The position numbers and the translations under genes were made by a program. From Cladosporium sp. IMV 00045 (Eukaryota > Ascomycota > Dothideomycetes > Cladosporiales > Cladosporiaceae): a stretch of 64,000 nt of DNA. Each line of letters opens with the position of its first letter. Positions within the stretch are counted from its first letter, which is position 1. The notes below the pieces were generated by a model that worked only from the letters and a program-made list of their open reading frames with translations, was not told the origin of the DNA and searched no databases. Positions 1-11,867 of this stretch are shown here, piece by piece. Where the stretch lies: assembly GCA_001931905.2 (NCBI GenBank), contig MSJI02000199.1, forward strand, positions 1-64,000, given 5' to 3'.

Positions 1-75
1 TTTTGGATGTCTCTATTACTCTCTGGCCGAAGTCATCGAGCACAAGTGTCAAGATCTCATCAAGAGCCAGCCCCT

Positions 76-801
76 TCACCCCAGCAAAACACTCTCCAAA
101 GCACTCGAAGTAATTTCCTCGCCAATCTCCTTATCCTCCTTAACCTGCTCCCTCAAAACGACCAGCGCCAAAAGCGACTCGCCCACCTGCTCGGGACTCA
201 GAAGCCTCTGAAAATTAATCTGATCTTTCACGCACGTCAGAACCTCCCTCCCTCCAGACTTCTCGTCCATGAGGCGGAAATCCAATTTCGTGCGGTTCTT
301 GAAATACCACTTCACTCCTCCTTGTTCCCATGTTGGGATGTACGCCCATCGGTCGCTGATGGAGCCTTCTTGGCTTTTGATTTTTGCTGTAAGGCCAGTG
401 GTATAGATGATGATGGTGTTGCTGCTGAATGTATGCCGCTCGCCGTGGCCTATTGTGATGCCTGTGGCGGTGTGGATGAGCGTTATTTTGGTTTTGGAGC
501 TGCTTGTGGTGATTGTATAGATTGGTTGACCTGTTTTGAGGTTTGTGACTGTGTTCCCCGAAATGAGCATCGGTGGAGGCAAGACTGGTGGATGTTGGTT
601 GGCTGTGAGGTGCGCTCCTGCTGAGAGCTGGGGATGTGCGTTGGGTGCATGTTGGTTTGCATTCAGATGCCATGAAGGCAGGTACTGTGGTGACATCCGT
701 GAGCCATCGGTTTGACATCCCGATTGATAATGCCCATTTGGTGGCGGAGGTGTCATGTAATATGTTTGGGTTTGATATGGTGTTGTTTGAGGATACGACA
801 T
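76..801 (-). CDS. Tubby C-terminal-like (LURP1/DUF6593-type) domain protein
   Basis: Single-exon protein of 241 aa with its own start and stop. Residues 1-75 are rich in Pro, Gln, His and Tyr and look disordered. From about residue 78 (GNTVTNLKTGQPIYTI) there is a beta-rich domain with a central Trp-rich stretch (DRWAYIPTWEQGGVKWYF) and a C-terminal helix (LSPEQVGESLLALVVLREQV). That is the layout of fungal tubby-C-terminal-like proteins, which are of unknown function. The assignment is by pattern only. The decayed gene at 1259-1973 has the same architecture and similar domain ends, so the two look like members of one local family. No signal peptide or membrane segment is visible. The coding call is firm, the family call moderate. 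Confidence 0.7.
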   Translation of the reverse strand: MSYPQTTPYQTQTYYMTPPPPNGHYQSGCQTDGSRMSPQYLPSWHLNANQHAPNAHPQLSAGAHLTANQHPPVLPPPMLISGNTVTNLKTGQPIYTITTSSSKTKITLIHTATGITIGHGERHTFSSNTIIIYTTGLTAKIKSQEGSISDRWAYIPTWEQGGVKWYFKNRTKLDFRLMDEKSGGREVLTCVKDQINFQRLLSPEQVGESLLALVVLREQVKEDKEIGEEITSSALESVLLG

Positions 802-1258
802 GTTGAAAGGGTGTCAGAGGTTTGGAAAGCAGTTGTCAGAACACCTATGATCGATTCAACGTACTTACTGGATATTTATCTTGTTCGTTGTGATGTTTGG
901 TCTATCATCATTGGTAGCACTGCCTTCGAATGAGACCTTTCCGGTTGTGGTTGTATGGACCGCTTTGGCGTGGTATTGTGGCCTGATTGGACAAGACGGC
1001 ATTGCGTTCATGCAGAGTTCGACCTATCATTTCTCTGCGCGTTCGCATTCGGACTCCTGTAGTATGAAACGAAAGTCTAATTCGTTGCATAGCCTCCTCA
1101 CACTCCGTAACATTTCGAGTAATCAATGACATGCATCTTTGCTGAGGTACCCATGAACGATAGATAATACATGTACGTAATCTACAATGTCCAAACTTGG
1201 AGACTTCTGTTCCTCCTAGTCATCATTTCTAGAAAGTCAACAACTCCCAAAGCCAACA
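802..1258. other. Intergenic region between the two tubby-like loci
   Basis: It holds the promoter side of the gene at 76-801 and the 3' flank of the decayed homologue. I see no supportable gene, RNA or repeat. The overlapping 74-82 aa ORFs are short and antisense to each other. Confidence 0.5.
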
Positions 1259-1973
1259 CTACTTCGAGTCTTTCCTCTCAATACTAATACTAGCCAGAAC
1301 CAACACAATCTCACCCACCATAGCCTCACTCAACGCTATTCCGCGTTCACCAAAAGCGATCTCACCACCCTCCTCAACTCTCAAAACTTCCCTTCCATTC
1401 GAAACCGCATCCATCAAAACCAACCGTCCACCCTTACCGACAAGCGATGAATTCTCGACAGCCCCGCCCTTGACGAACGTCCACTCCTCTACACCTCCAC
1501 TCCAAGTCGTCCTCCAACTCTAAGCAGTCCTGCCCGTGCCGACGTCTGCAATCGACGCTTTCGCGCCCTGACGTCCAACGCTGATCACGTCCTCGATGGT
1601 ATCGGGCGAGCAGCAATTGCAGCTGAATTGTCCGAAGCAGTTGCTCGGGCCTTGGGGATTGCCGCGGTGCGTGTTGCCTACTAATGTGCCGGTCGGGACG
1701 TGCTCTAAGCTGAGTAGTGAGTCCGGAATGCCTGATTGAGGGTCTTTGGAGATGGTTTATGCGTAGAGAGGCTGGTTTGTTTGGGCGTTGTAGATTGTTT
1801 TGTGAATAAGGCGCATTGGTGGTGGAGGTTGATGCTGTTGCGCTTGTGGACTTGGGAACGGCTGTTGAGTGGAGCTTGATATTGCTGCATTTCAGTTGAG
1901 GGTTTTGCATGTACTGTGGTACGTGTGGTTGATGTTGCGAATATTGAATTTCTTGTGGTTGTTGATATGCCAT
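1259..1973 (-). pseudogene. Decayed tubby C-terminal-like gene (stops and frameshifts)
   Basis: The minus strand starts MAYQQPQEIQYSQHQPHVPQ and then breaks. The Gln/Pro-rich leader jumps frame twice before the domain. The domain then reads in one frame from HKTIYNAQTNQPLY, through a TAA (plus 1757-1759) to TISKDPQSGIPDSLLSLEHV, through a TAG (plus 1520-1522) to SWRTTWSGGVEEWTFVKGG, and ends at LSEAMVGEIVLVLASISIER with a proper stop near 1259. The segments QPLY/TISK and LSEAMVGEIVLVLA match QPIYTITT and LSPEQVGESLLALV in the neighbour at 76-801. The first stop sits in what looks like a 6-nt insertion between QPLY and TISK. At least two frameshifts and two nonsense codons make this a pseudogene rather than an intron-bearing gene. 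A different intron model cannot be fully excluded. Confidence 0.75.
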
Positions 1974-2448
1974 TTTTGTCGGCGTCTGACGATTGCAGAA
2001 GAAAAATAGCTGTGTTGTGTGGACGCAATTGAAGTGACTCCTCTTCTTTTCTGTTGTTTGGTAGACAGCGATAAATCACTCGAGACTTTTACAGGTGGAA
2101 TTCTTTCTAATAATATTCTCTTTTAACAGCGAGTCTGCACCGTGCGTGCACTGCCCAAACATCGTCAGCTCGACATCTTTAGACAAATCCTTACAGTGGG
2201 GCTTTCTTCGTGTGCGAGTAGTGTACTGTATACCAGGATACCTGCACAGACAAGACGACAAGTTCTTTTCAAGGAATGGATGAAGATCGGTGAAGACAGA
2301 AATTCCAACAAGGCGAGCCGTGCAGAATGTTATTATCAGTGACACCGAAGGTTGCCTACTTTGATGGCATTGGCATCGCAAGTCAGTTCGTTGTCGTAGG
2401 AAGACGCTACTCTCTTGCAATACAGCACGGGACACCTCCAATACAATC
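1974..2448. other. Intergenic region without recognisable gene
   Basis: It separates the pseudogene start from the 3' end of the nucleolar protein gene. A 121-aa minus-strand ORF (2076-2441) and two short plus ORFs lie here. They have no recognisable motif and I do not call them. Confidence 0.4.
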
Positions 2449-4059
2449 TCACACTACTCTCCTGCTTAAGCGTCTGTTCTCCCTCTGCCTCTGCTGCTTC
2501 TTAGCCTCCTTGCGCTTCTTCTTCCACGCGCGATTGTTATCGCCTCTGTGCTCGTAGAACCACTTCCTGAAATCGCTCTCTTCCTTTGGCTCACCATCTC
2601 CCACTGCACTGTCGACATTTGAGATGATTGGCTGAGCATCCGCCATTTCCTCGTCGTCGTCCACATCACTGCCGTCGTCGTCCTCCCCGCCGCCCATCGC
2701 AAATTTGAACCGTTTGCCCAACCCTGCAGTATCGGGCGTGGGAGCTGCAGAGCGGAGAGCGCGCCATTCAAGGTCCTGTTTGGTGTGCGGAGTTTGAGGC
2801 TGGTGTCTTGACACAGATCCTGCGGCTGGCTCATCCTCGTCTTCGATATCGTCGGCATTGAAGAAGCTGAAAGATGTATTGATGGGTGGCAGACTGTGTT
2901 TGGTTGCGCCTTCTTCTGTCTGCGATGCACGCTTGTAGAGAGCTTCAAGAGGATGGACTTCTCTTTCAGCCTCGGGGACAGGAGTCGCTAGCTTTTCTGC
3001 GGACTTTGAGGGCGTGGGAGCCGAAGTGGCGTGATCAGTAGTCGCAGTGGTTGAGGCAGGCTTATCGGAGCCTTCCCCTTCGCTATCGCCGTCCTCTGAG
3101 ATTGAAGAAGCGATGTCACTGGCGTCGTTATCGTTGTCATCATCATCGTCGTCCGGGTCGGCCATATCTTGATCAGCGGATGCTTCGTCCTCGCTTTTCG
3201 CGTCTTCTTTCGCATCCACAGCCATAGCTTCCGCTTGACGTAGCTCTTCTTGAGCTTGCTCTTCCTTTGCCCTCCGAGCTTCCTCGACCACACGGCGGGC
3301 TTCCTCCTTGGCTCGCTGTCTCCTCACGGACAATGGCTCAGCTTCAACAACTTCACCGGCCTCGTTGACCCAACCTTGGCCTTCCACGTACTCGAGAGCG
3401 CCTTTCGAATCGCTCTCCGCGCTGATCATGACACCCTTCTTTTTGGCAAATTCCTCAACGACCTTAGGCGTCTTGTGGCTCTTCCTGTCGCCATCCTTGT
3501 CTGAGTCTTTCTTCGCTTTCTTGTCTTTTGACTTTTTCTTCTTCTTGTCATTCTCCTCCAGAGACATAGCATTAGGCGGCACTTCGGTCTTGAAGCGCAT
3601 TTTCTTCCCATCCTTCGACTTCTTATCACTCGTCTTGTCATTTCCTTCACTCCACCCGCGCTTCACGTGTCTGCCATCCTCCAGCTCGTACCCAGGGATG
3701 ACACCCTCCTCACGCTTGGCCTTCTTTGCTTTCTTTGCCTTCTTCCGCTCCTTCCTCCCCTCCTCAGTCTCATCTCGCTCAGCCTTGCGCTTTTTCTCAG
3801 GCTTAGCTTCCTCGACCCGCACTTTCGAACCTTTCAACGTGGAGCCATGTAGCTTTTTCTTCAGCTTCTCGGCTTCCATTTTCGGTAGCTCGATGTACCC
3901 AAAGCCCTTCTCGGGCTGGGTCTGGACTGTATGATAAGAAACAGCGGTGGCCGTGGCTTTCGCAGAAGACGACACCACTCGATCATAAATATCTGGGTTG
4001 AACGGTGTGATGTGTAGGCGGATGCGATCAGGTGCAACAGTTGAGGGCGCAGAGGACAT
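2449..4059 (-). CDS. NOL8/Nop8-like nucleolar RRM protein
   Basis: The 536-aa model starts at MSSAPSTVAPDRIRLHITPF; an in-frame ATG at 4134 would add 25 aa but looks like 5' leader. The N-terminus is RRM-like: the first strand RIRLHITP, an RNP1-like GFGYIELP, and the last strand LKGSKVRVEEAKP. A very long Lys/Glu/Asp-rich charged region follows, with KKxK nuclear/nucleolar signals. The protein ends in FRKWFYEHRGDNNRAWKKKR and an Arg/Gln-rich tail. An N-terminal RRM, charged middle and aromatic/basic end match Nop8/NOL8-type proteins, which act in the nucleolus in 60S ribosome biogenesis. No introns are needed. The orthology is by layout and motif, so the precise family is less certain than the RRM. 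Confidence 0.7.
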   Translation of the reverse strand: MSSAPSTVAPDRIRLHITPFNPDIYDRVVSSSAKATATAVSYHTVQTQPEKGFGYIELPKMEAEKLKKKLHGSTLKGSKVRVEEAKPEKKRKAERDETEEGRKERKKAKKAKKAKREEGVIPGYELEDGRHVKRGWSEGNDKTSDKKSKDGKKMRFKTEVPPNAMSLEENDKKKKKSKDKKAKKDSDKDGDRKSHKTPKVVEEFAKKKGVMISAESDSKGALEYVEGQGWVNEAGEVVEAEPLSVRRQRAKEEARRVVEEARRAKEEQAQEELRQAEAMAVDAKEDAKSEDEASADQDMADPDDDDDDNDNDASDIASSISEDGDSEGEGSDKPASTTATTDHATSAPTPSKSAEKLATPVPEAEREVHPLEALYKRASQTEEGATKHSLPPINTSFSFFNADDIEDEDEPAAGSVSRHQPQTPHTKQDLEWRALRSAAPTPDTAGLGKRFKFAMGGGEDDDGSDVDDDEEMADAQPIISNVDSAVGDGEPKEESDFRKWFYEHRGDNNRAWKKKRKEAKKQQRQRENRRLSRRVV

Positions 4060-4368
4060 TTTCCCTACGGTGAGGAGAGAACTGTCGAGTGTCGTGACTA
4101 TCGTGACATGTTTGTCTGGTGTGAGATACAACAAATCACGAGGCGGCGGCTACAGCTGGATCGATAAATCATTTCAAGCCCAGGAATTCTCGGCCTGCAC
4201 CAACTTTAGCGCTGAGCTGCTCGGAGGTCCCACTTGAGCTGACGGACCGTGGCGGCCCTCCCCGAACCCTATCTGTAATCAGATCAGCCTACTCTCCCGC
4301 GCTCGCATGCGATATGATCGTGTTGGCCTGGGGCATTATCGACGGTATGCGGTAACGACAACATCACC
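4060..4368. promoter_or_regulatory. Divergent promoter region, nucleolar protein / cysteine-rich membrane protein
   Basis: About 310 bp separate the two divergently transcribed start codons (4059 minus, 4369 plus). It must contain both promoters. I see no clear TATA box or repeated operator. Confidence 0.4.
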
Positions 4369-4894
4369 ATGACAATGTTTCGACTCGATTGGCGATTAAT
4401 CCTACTCTTCCTCACTTTCCTCTCCTTCTCTTTAGCAGCGAGTATGTTCAGGAATCCCTTTCGTCTGCCAACGAACGACCTCACTAACACTCAATCAAGA
4501 CCCGACATCCTTCTGCAAATGCACCTGCTTCTCCAACAGCACCATTATACCTCTCTCTAGCACACCGTCCGAGAACAATTCACCAGCAAAACCCCCATCG
4601 CTTTTCGGTCTTCGGTCACCTGCCGACCCCTCCAAGCAGCCTCCACCCCACCGGTCTTGCGCCGACTGCACCAAACAATTCTGCCTTTCATACAACCTAC
4701 CCATCTGCTCAAAGGCTAAAGAGGAGGACGTACTCACCGCTTGCTTCCAGCGAGATAGTGCAAAGGATCAGGCTGTGGTGCTGTTGTTCATTGGTGCTAC
4801 GGTGAGCTTGCTGATTTGGGCCGCTGTTAGACCAGCGTACGAGAGGTGGAGGGAGAGGAGAGGATATAACACTGTTGGATCTGGTGGCGGATAG
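4369..4894 (+). CDS. Small cysteine-rich single-pass membrane protein, spliced
   Basis: join(4369..4441, 4500..4894), 155 aa. The intron (58 nt) begins GTATGT, has CTAAC near its end and stops at CAATCAAG. Exon 1 encodes a signal peptide, MTMFRLDWRLILLFLTFLSF, ending near LAA. The mature part has eight cysteines in two groups (SFCKCTCF, then RSCADCTKQFCLSYNLPIC and TACFQRD). A single membrane span follows (AVVLLFIGATVSLLIWAAV, about residues 115-133), then a short basic cytosolic tail. It is therefore predicted to be a type I membrane protein with a disulfide-rich lumenal domain. I recall similar conserved fungal proteins but know no function. Unspliced, exon 1 runs into an early stop and exon 2 has no start, so the gene is easily missed. 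Confidence 0.8.
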
Positions 4895-5302
4895 CACCAA
4901 ACGATTCGGACTTTAATCTCATGGGGCACTTACTCCCCGTTCTGTTCTCGAGCCATACTTCTCGACTCGATGAGTGCTCACAAGGCGGCCTTTAACAAGT
5001 CTCAATCACGTCGGGCCAGAGTACGCAAGCCCACGCCTTTTCTAATACTTTCCAATATCGCTGAGTCCTCAAATCATCAAGATCTCAAGGAACGACCATA
5101 TGGAAATGTTGCCAATCGCTTAGATGCAAGCTCCAATCATTGCTGTCTTTACTGCGGAGTATGCCACAGCCTCGGCTGTCGAAGCCCAGCGCCAACCTCA
5201 GCTTGCAAGTACTGACAGCAAGAGCTTCTAAATTATGTCACCATCCAAGCACAAGTCAACGTTGAATAAAGATCGGAATCCTTAGTCTGCTATTGACATG
5301 CA
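4895..5302. other. Intergenic, upstream of the Zn2Cys6 regulator
   Basis: It holds the 3' flank of the membrane-protein gene and the presumed promoter of the regulator at 5303. I see no tRNA, repeat or convincing operator. Confidence 0.4.
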
Positions 5303-7637
5303 ATGGCTGAAAGTCGCGCGGAGCTGGAGCTGCAGGCGACGAGTACGACTAACAACCGGCAACAGACTACAACGGCGTCCGCAGAGAACCTAGCCTGTGG
5401 AAGTTGTCGCAAAGCAAGATTACGATGCTCGAAAGATCGACCAAGCTGTTCGCATTGCAGGAGAGGAGGTAGGTCCAATTCATGTCAAAGTCCCTTTTCC
5501 AGCATGCTGACCTGGACGATAGGGCTGGACTGTGTGTACGAAAGCAAACGAATCAAGCCAGGGCTCAAGACCGGGGCTGTAGAGAGCCTGCATAGACGGC
5601 TTGGTAATTTCGCTCACATCGACTCGGATGAATACCTACTCACACATTTCAGACGAGCTAGAACATCGCTTCGACGAGAATCTACGTACATCGCCACGTC
5701 GAAATAAAGGCGCCAGCGGAAACGTCGACGATAACGCCACAGATCAACAGGGTCAAGTGCAACAAACTGCTCTTGACGTACTCCTCTTACTTTCCAAGGA
5801 GTTACCAAAGCTTGTGGGTGCAGCAAGAAGTGATGCCTCTGCAAGCCCGCCCGTCCAAGACCAAACACGAAAACGCAGAAGGCAAGCCGACAATTTGAAC
5901 CCATCACCAAGTTATTGCGTCGATGAGTCTCCACCGTTGCCCGTACGTGCGGTCCTGGAGGCGGTTGTCGAAGCTTACTTCAAAAACATACACTCTTGGA
6001 TACCTCTGATCCACAAGACAAGGTTTCTTCAAGCGCTTGACGACTCCTTCTCCCACGACCGCATACTCGTTATCCTCCACGCCATGGTCGTCGCTGCTGC
6101 CAAGTCCGTTCCGACATTCGAGATGTATTCCGCTGGTATGCTAGAGAAGCAACGACAGTGGGTAGTCTTCACCGCTATGAGCAGTCTATCTATGGAGAAC
6201 CTTCAAGCTCTGGTGATTTTGGCATGGAACGACATCGGCAACGGAAACGCCACGAACGCATGGTCTATAGTTGGCTCGCTCACTCGAGCCGTAGAGTGCA
6301 TGCAGCTGACGCAAGAGCAATCTGACCTGGGCAATCGGCCTCTTTGCCGACCGCACACCGTGTTGCCCGAAACAAACGACTGGACTGCTCTTGAAGAGCG
6401 CCGAAGAGTGTTTTGGAATGTGTTCTTGCTAGACAGGCTCTGCTCCGTGATGATGGGATGGAGTACTGGATTGACATCGACCGAGGTACACCGCAGGCTT
6501 CCATGCGACGGAATCTTGTGGCGGAAAGAGACGCCGGCTCTTACACCTTTCTTCGGAATTTGGGACAAGTCATCTGGCTCACTTGGGCAACCGATCGCTC
6601 TCGACTCCAGACAAGCATCGCCGGCTCAAAGCGAGAACGCCTTCCACGCGCATATGCGCAACGATGGCTCGACTCCCGTGAGCAGTAGCGATCGATCAAC
6701 GACTGACATCTCATCCATTGGTGCTCTGGCATACAACATTGAAGCTACAGAATCAATGAGTCGCATTATGACACATTTCCTCCAGCAGCGAATCAGCCTA
6801 GATGATTCGAGCAATATCAGCGCATGGCTGTTCCGTTTCAAGGAGTTGGACCTGCGCTTGGTCCGCTGGAAAATGCTGCTCCCACAGAAATGGAAAGCAA
6901 ACCCAAATCTGACACGACAAGTACCCTTCATGGACCCCAATTTAACCATCGCCCATCTAACACACAATGCTTCAATGATATTGCTTCACCAAGTCATCGC
7001 TTATCCTCCGGAACATTGGAAGTTCAAGCACCGCTTGCCAAGCGCATGTAGCGCTGAAGCTTGCTGTTTAGCTGGCATCGAAATTTCGATTATCAGCACC
7101 AAATATCTCAGCAAGTCACATCCAGATTCTCCCGTCAGCAGTCAATTCGCATTCTGCTTGTTCCTGGCTGCCAGGGTGCTTCTCATACATTGGCGGTACA
7201 GCCCCTCCGGCCAATTGGCTCCAGAGTTCTGGGCACTCACCCAAAGCCTGGAAGAGTTGTCACGACGCTGGATCGGTTCTTCGGACGATTCAACAAACGC
7301 TCATTCCAATGTCTTCGAAAAATATATGACTCGCCTCCAACAGCTACATGAGCATTGCATTTTAGACGAAAGCTTCAAAATCGACCCAACAGACTACACA
7401 AATGATCTTCATCACCGTCAAGATGAGCGAACGACTCCCAGTGCAGCGGCAGACTGGCCTGGGTTGGCACAGCCCCTTGACACCCAGAGCTTGCACGTTG
7501 TGCAGGAAAATTGGCCCGGCACCGCGGTTTTCGCAGATCCGCATGCCGACTCGGATCTCTTGATCGACCAAAATTTCCTGGACATGGAGCGCATCATCGC
7601 GTTTGATGATGGGAGCATGTTCACTGTCATTGAATAG
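5303..7637 (+). CDS. Zn2Cys6 transcription factor, probable regulator of the uronide cluster
   Basis: join(5303..5468, 5523..5603, 5653..7637), 743 aa. Intron 1 (54 nt, GTAGGT...GATAG) splits the zinc cluster; removing it gives [20 protein letters not shown] followed by CRRGGLDC, a normal C-x2-C-x6-C-x6-C-x2-C-x6-C. Intron 2 (49 nt, GTAATT...TTCAG) joins LHRRL to DELEHRF. The middle is a fungal-specific transcription factor domain: [16 protein letters not shown] near the start and the hallmark [20 protein letters not shown]. The C-terminus is acidic and could activate transcription. It binds DNA in the nucleus, probably as a dimer at CGG-type sites. It lies beside the GH88, MFS and DUF2264 genes in the usual position of a pathway regulator; that role is inference. 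Confidence 0.85.
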
Positions 7638-7823
7638 TATAATCGCTGGCTGTACTGCATTTAACGTAAGATACGTATGATATGTCACTGGCAAGGGAAG
7701 GTTACTAGATCACACAGTCCTTGAGTCGTGTTTGAAGCAGGTCTTGCGGGATATGTGAAATTCTATTGTGGCCATCTCGCATACGCAACAGACTGTGTGG
7801 CGTCCCAATCGGAGTGCCAACGC

Positions 7824-9395
7824 CTACTGCATGCCCATCCGCAGCAATCGATTGCCAAACAGAATCAGATAATAATCACCATAGACCAGACCATGGTTCG
7901 CATACCTTCGCTTCGCATTTCGGTTGTTGTTTGCCGTGCCAAATTTAAGGATGCCATCGAAGCGACTGGCTGAGGAGACTTCTACAGCTTCGATTATGCC
8001 GTCGGCACCGGTGCGCAGACACGCCTTCTCTGGAGCAAGCGCAAAGTCTAGGGTGTCCTGAACAACCTCAAGAGCAGCATGAAGGTAGTGTGACGACGAT
8101 CTTGACTCTCCTATGCCTGCAAGTGCTTGAGACAGCAGAAGCATCCCGTTTGCTGCAATGACACCCGCTGAGGAGTCCCGCAGCGGCTGGTGTTCATCTT
8201 CAATCGGTGCGTTGAAATCCCACAACGGCACATTTCGGCCGTATACCACACATTTAGGTGCCGTTTCCAGGCGGTGGAGGAAATATTCAGCCAATCCGCA
8301 AGCTGCATCAAGGAAACGATGATCTTTGGTCCATGCATACGTCTCAGCGTAGCCCAGAATAGCCCACGCCTGACCTCGGGACCAGGTGGAGTCGTCGCTG
8401 TATCCTTGAGCTGTCATGCGGAACTTCAATTCCCCAGTCTCTGGACGAATGTTGGCTACATGGCATGTTGAGTACCACTGGCCTCGATACGCAGCGTTCT
8501 CAGAAGCGAAGCAACCTGTCTCAGGCCTGAGATGTGTTCGTAGCAGTGTCTCAGCATGCGCCGTGGCTATCTCAGCGAGAGACAAGTCTTGTGCAAACTG
8601 AGCGGCGTAATAAAGCAGGTCGAGATTGCACAAACTATCGATAATGACGATCATGTTGTCTTTCTGATCGAGAATCTCGAAGTCCCTCTTCTTCAAGATG
8701 TCCCAGCTCCTAATGGCCCTTGCAGAGGGGACATATCGAGTCGCGAGGCTCCGAGCGGCGCGAACGATGGAATCCAAGCTCTCTCGATTGCCGAAAAGCT
8801 CCCAGTCCAGTCGGAGAGCAGGCATCATGATGAATCCGATATCGTGTGTGTCCGTCCGACCATCCATCCGTCGAATCGGATCAATCCAATCAGCGCACAA
8901 GTGGCGAAGCTGACCAATGAGTTGTGAAGAATTGACGTCCTGTGAGACATTGACACTTCCTGGAAAACGAATGCATCGTTCGAGAATCGTGTGCATTGAT
9001 CCAGGAAAGAATCCACAGGTCCAGAACTCAGCTGGCCGCAAGCTGTATCCACCATCAGATCCTGGCTCTTGAGGAACAATCTCTGGAAAAGCATCTGGAA
9101 GAGCATGGGCTGCTGTAAGGCTAGTTCGAAGGATTTTTGCGACAATGTTCTCGGCGTAGAGTTCAGAGAGCTTGTTGGCATTTGGTTGTATGTAAGGGAA
9201 ACTCCATGATGGTGATGAGACGCTCGCCAATTCTGATGGTGGAGTTGTGCTCGCGGATTCGTGTCGAGAAGTATTCTCGGTACCGACACCATCAGCAGCA
9301 GAACAAGAGCTGCTTCTCGAAGATGGAGTCGCCCAGAATGACGGTAGATCACTTCGAGTATCAGAATTGGAGGCTTGGGTGGCAACATTCGCCAT
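7824..9395 (-). CDS. GH88 unsaturated glucuronyl hydrolase
   Basis: Uninterrupted 523-aa (alpha/alpha)6-barrel glycoside hydrolase. Family GH88 hydrolyses the 4,5-unsaturated uronic acid left at the non-reducing end of oligosaccharides by polysaccharide lyases, by hydrating its vinyl ether. Expected landmarks are present: HDIGF with Asp185 and IIDSLCNL with Asp253 (the two Asp positions known from bacterial UGL), a central GYSDDSTWSRGQAWAILGYA, and YGDYYLI near the end. Residues 1-60 are Ser/Thr-rich with no signal peptide, so the enzyme should be intracellular and act on imported oligosaccharides. It shares a 468-bp divergent promoter with the MFS transporter gene. The family call is strong; the natural substrate (rhamnogalacturonan, ulvan, glycosaminoglycan or other lyase product) cannot be read from the sequence. 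Confidence 0.9.
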   Translation of the reverse strand: MANVATQASNSDTRSDLPSFWATPSSRSSSCSAADGVGTENTSRHESASTTPPSELASVSSPSWSFPYIQPNANKLSELYAENIVAKILRTSLTAAHALPDAFPEIVPQEPGSDGGYSLRPAEFWTCGFFPGSMHTILERCIRFPGSVNVSQDVNSSQLIGQLRHLCADWIDPIRRMDGRTDTHDIGFIMMPALRLDWELFGNRESLDSIVRAARSLATRYVPSARAIRSWDILKKRDFEILDQKDNMIVIIDSLCNLDLLYYAAQFAQDLSLAEIATAHAETLLRTHLRPETGCFASENAAYRGQWYSTCHVANIRPETGELKFRMTAQGYSDDSTWSRGQAWAILGYAETYAWTKDHRFLDAACGLAEYFLHRLETAPKCVVYGRNVPLWDFNAPIEDEHQPLRDSSAGVIAANGMLLLSQALAGIGESRSSSHYLHAALEVVQDTLDFALAPEKACLRTGADGIIEAVEVSSASRFDGILKFGTANNNRNAKRRYANHGLVYGDYYLILFGNRLLRMGMQ

Positions 9396-9863
9396 TTTGT
9401 TTGGAATCGACGACGTATGCGGTCGATCGTGCAGTCTTCGCTCTATCTGGGTTCAAATAGCACGGCGAACGACATTCGGTGTGAGAAGCATCGGCACGTA
9501 TCCGCAACTTCTGCGAAGGCTTTCCGCAACCATCAGTCTCTATGCATATGCTTCACGTTTGTCTGCGATCCAGATGGCCCGCCAACATTGCTCCGAATGC
9601 CGTGGCCAAGGCTCCGCAAGCCACCTTCTCCGCACGATCTTCCGTCCTTCAACCATACGAGTATATGACAGGTATACTTGGCAAGCCTCCGGGGAAATGC
9701 ATAGCGAGACAATCAATCCGAACACCTCTTAACGAGGCTCGTTCTCCAGCCATGTTTCACTACAGTCAGAATGGCACTGGGAGCTCTGGATCCTTATATA
9801 TGAAGCTGTATTTGTCCGGAGGCATCATCCTACCCTAGACAATAACATCCCTTCTCATGCACC
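9396..9863. promoter_or_regulatory. Divergent promoter of the GH88 and MFS genes with paired GCCTCCGG sites
   Basis: Between the two start codons the element GCCTCCGG occurs at 9685-9692 and again inverted, CCGGAGGC, at 9816-9823. A TATA-like TATATA lies at 9795-9800, about 65 bp before the MFS start. A related GCCTCCG is at 11761-11767 upstream of the DUF2264 gene. CGG-containing elements are the usual targets of Zn2Cys6 factors, so these are candidate operators for the regulator at 5303. Binding is inference. Confidence 0.45.
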
Positions 9864-11634
<1,771 letters not shown>

Positions 11635-11867
11635 TTTGCACACAATTGGTTGGGAGAGTATGTGTGTCTCGTGCAAAAGATTCACCTGAGCCCTCGGATG
11701 ATTTTGTACCGATTCATAACGGACTTTATAAATGATTCTCATACGCACTGCCATGCGGTAGCCTCCGTTTTGCGGGGTTATTCTATATAAGACCCAGCTC
11801 GAACTGTTCTTTCTTGTATCTATCATCAAGGATTTTGTTGCCTTGTTGAATCGATCTGTGAGTCAGT
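11635..11867 (+). promoter_or_regulatory. Promoter of the DUF2264 gene with TATA box
   Basis: A clear TATATAAG lies at 11784-11791, 77 bp before the start codon. GCCTCCG is 17 bp further upstream at 11761-11767, the same core as the two sites in the GH88/MFS promoter. Spacing and sharing suggest co-regulation. Confidence 0.5.

Noticed and set aside
2076..2441. 121-aa minus-strand ORF
   Set aside because: No motif, no context, overlapped by plus-strand ORFs of equal quality.
3308..3934. 208-aa plus-strand ORF rich in Phe/Ser/Leu
   Set aside because: Antisense of the Lys/Glu-rich region of the nucleolar RRM protein; the hydrophobic look is a complement of AAG/GAG codons.
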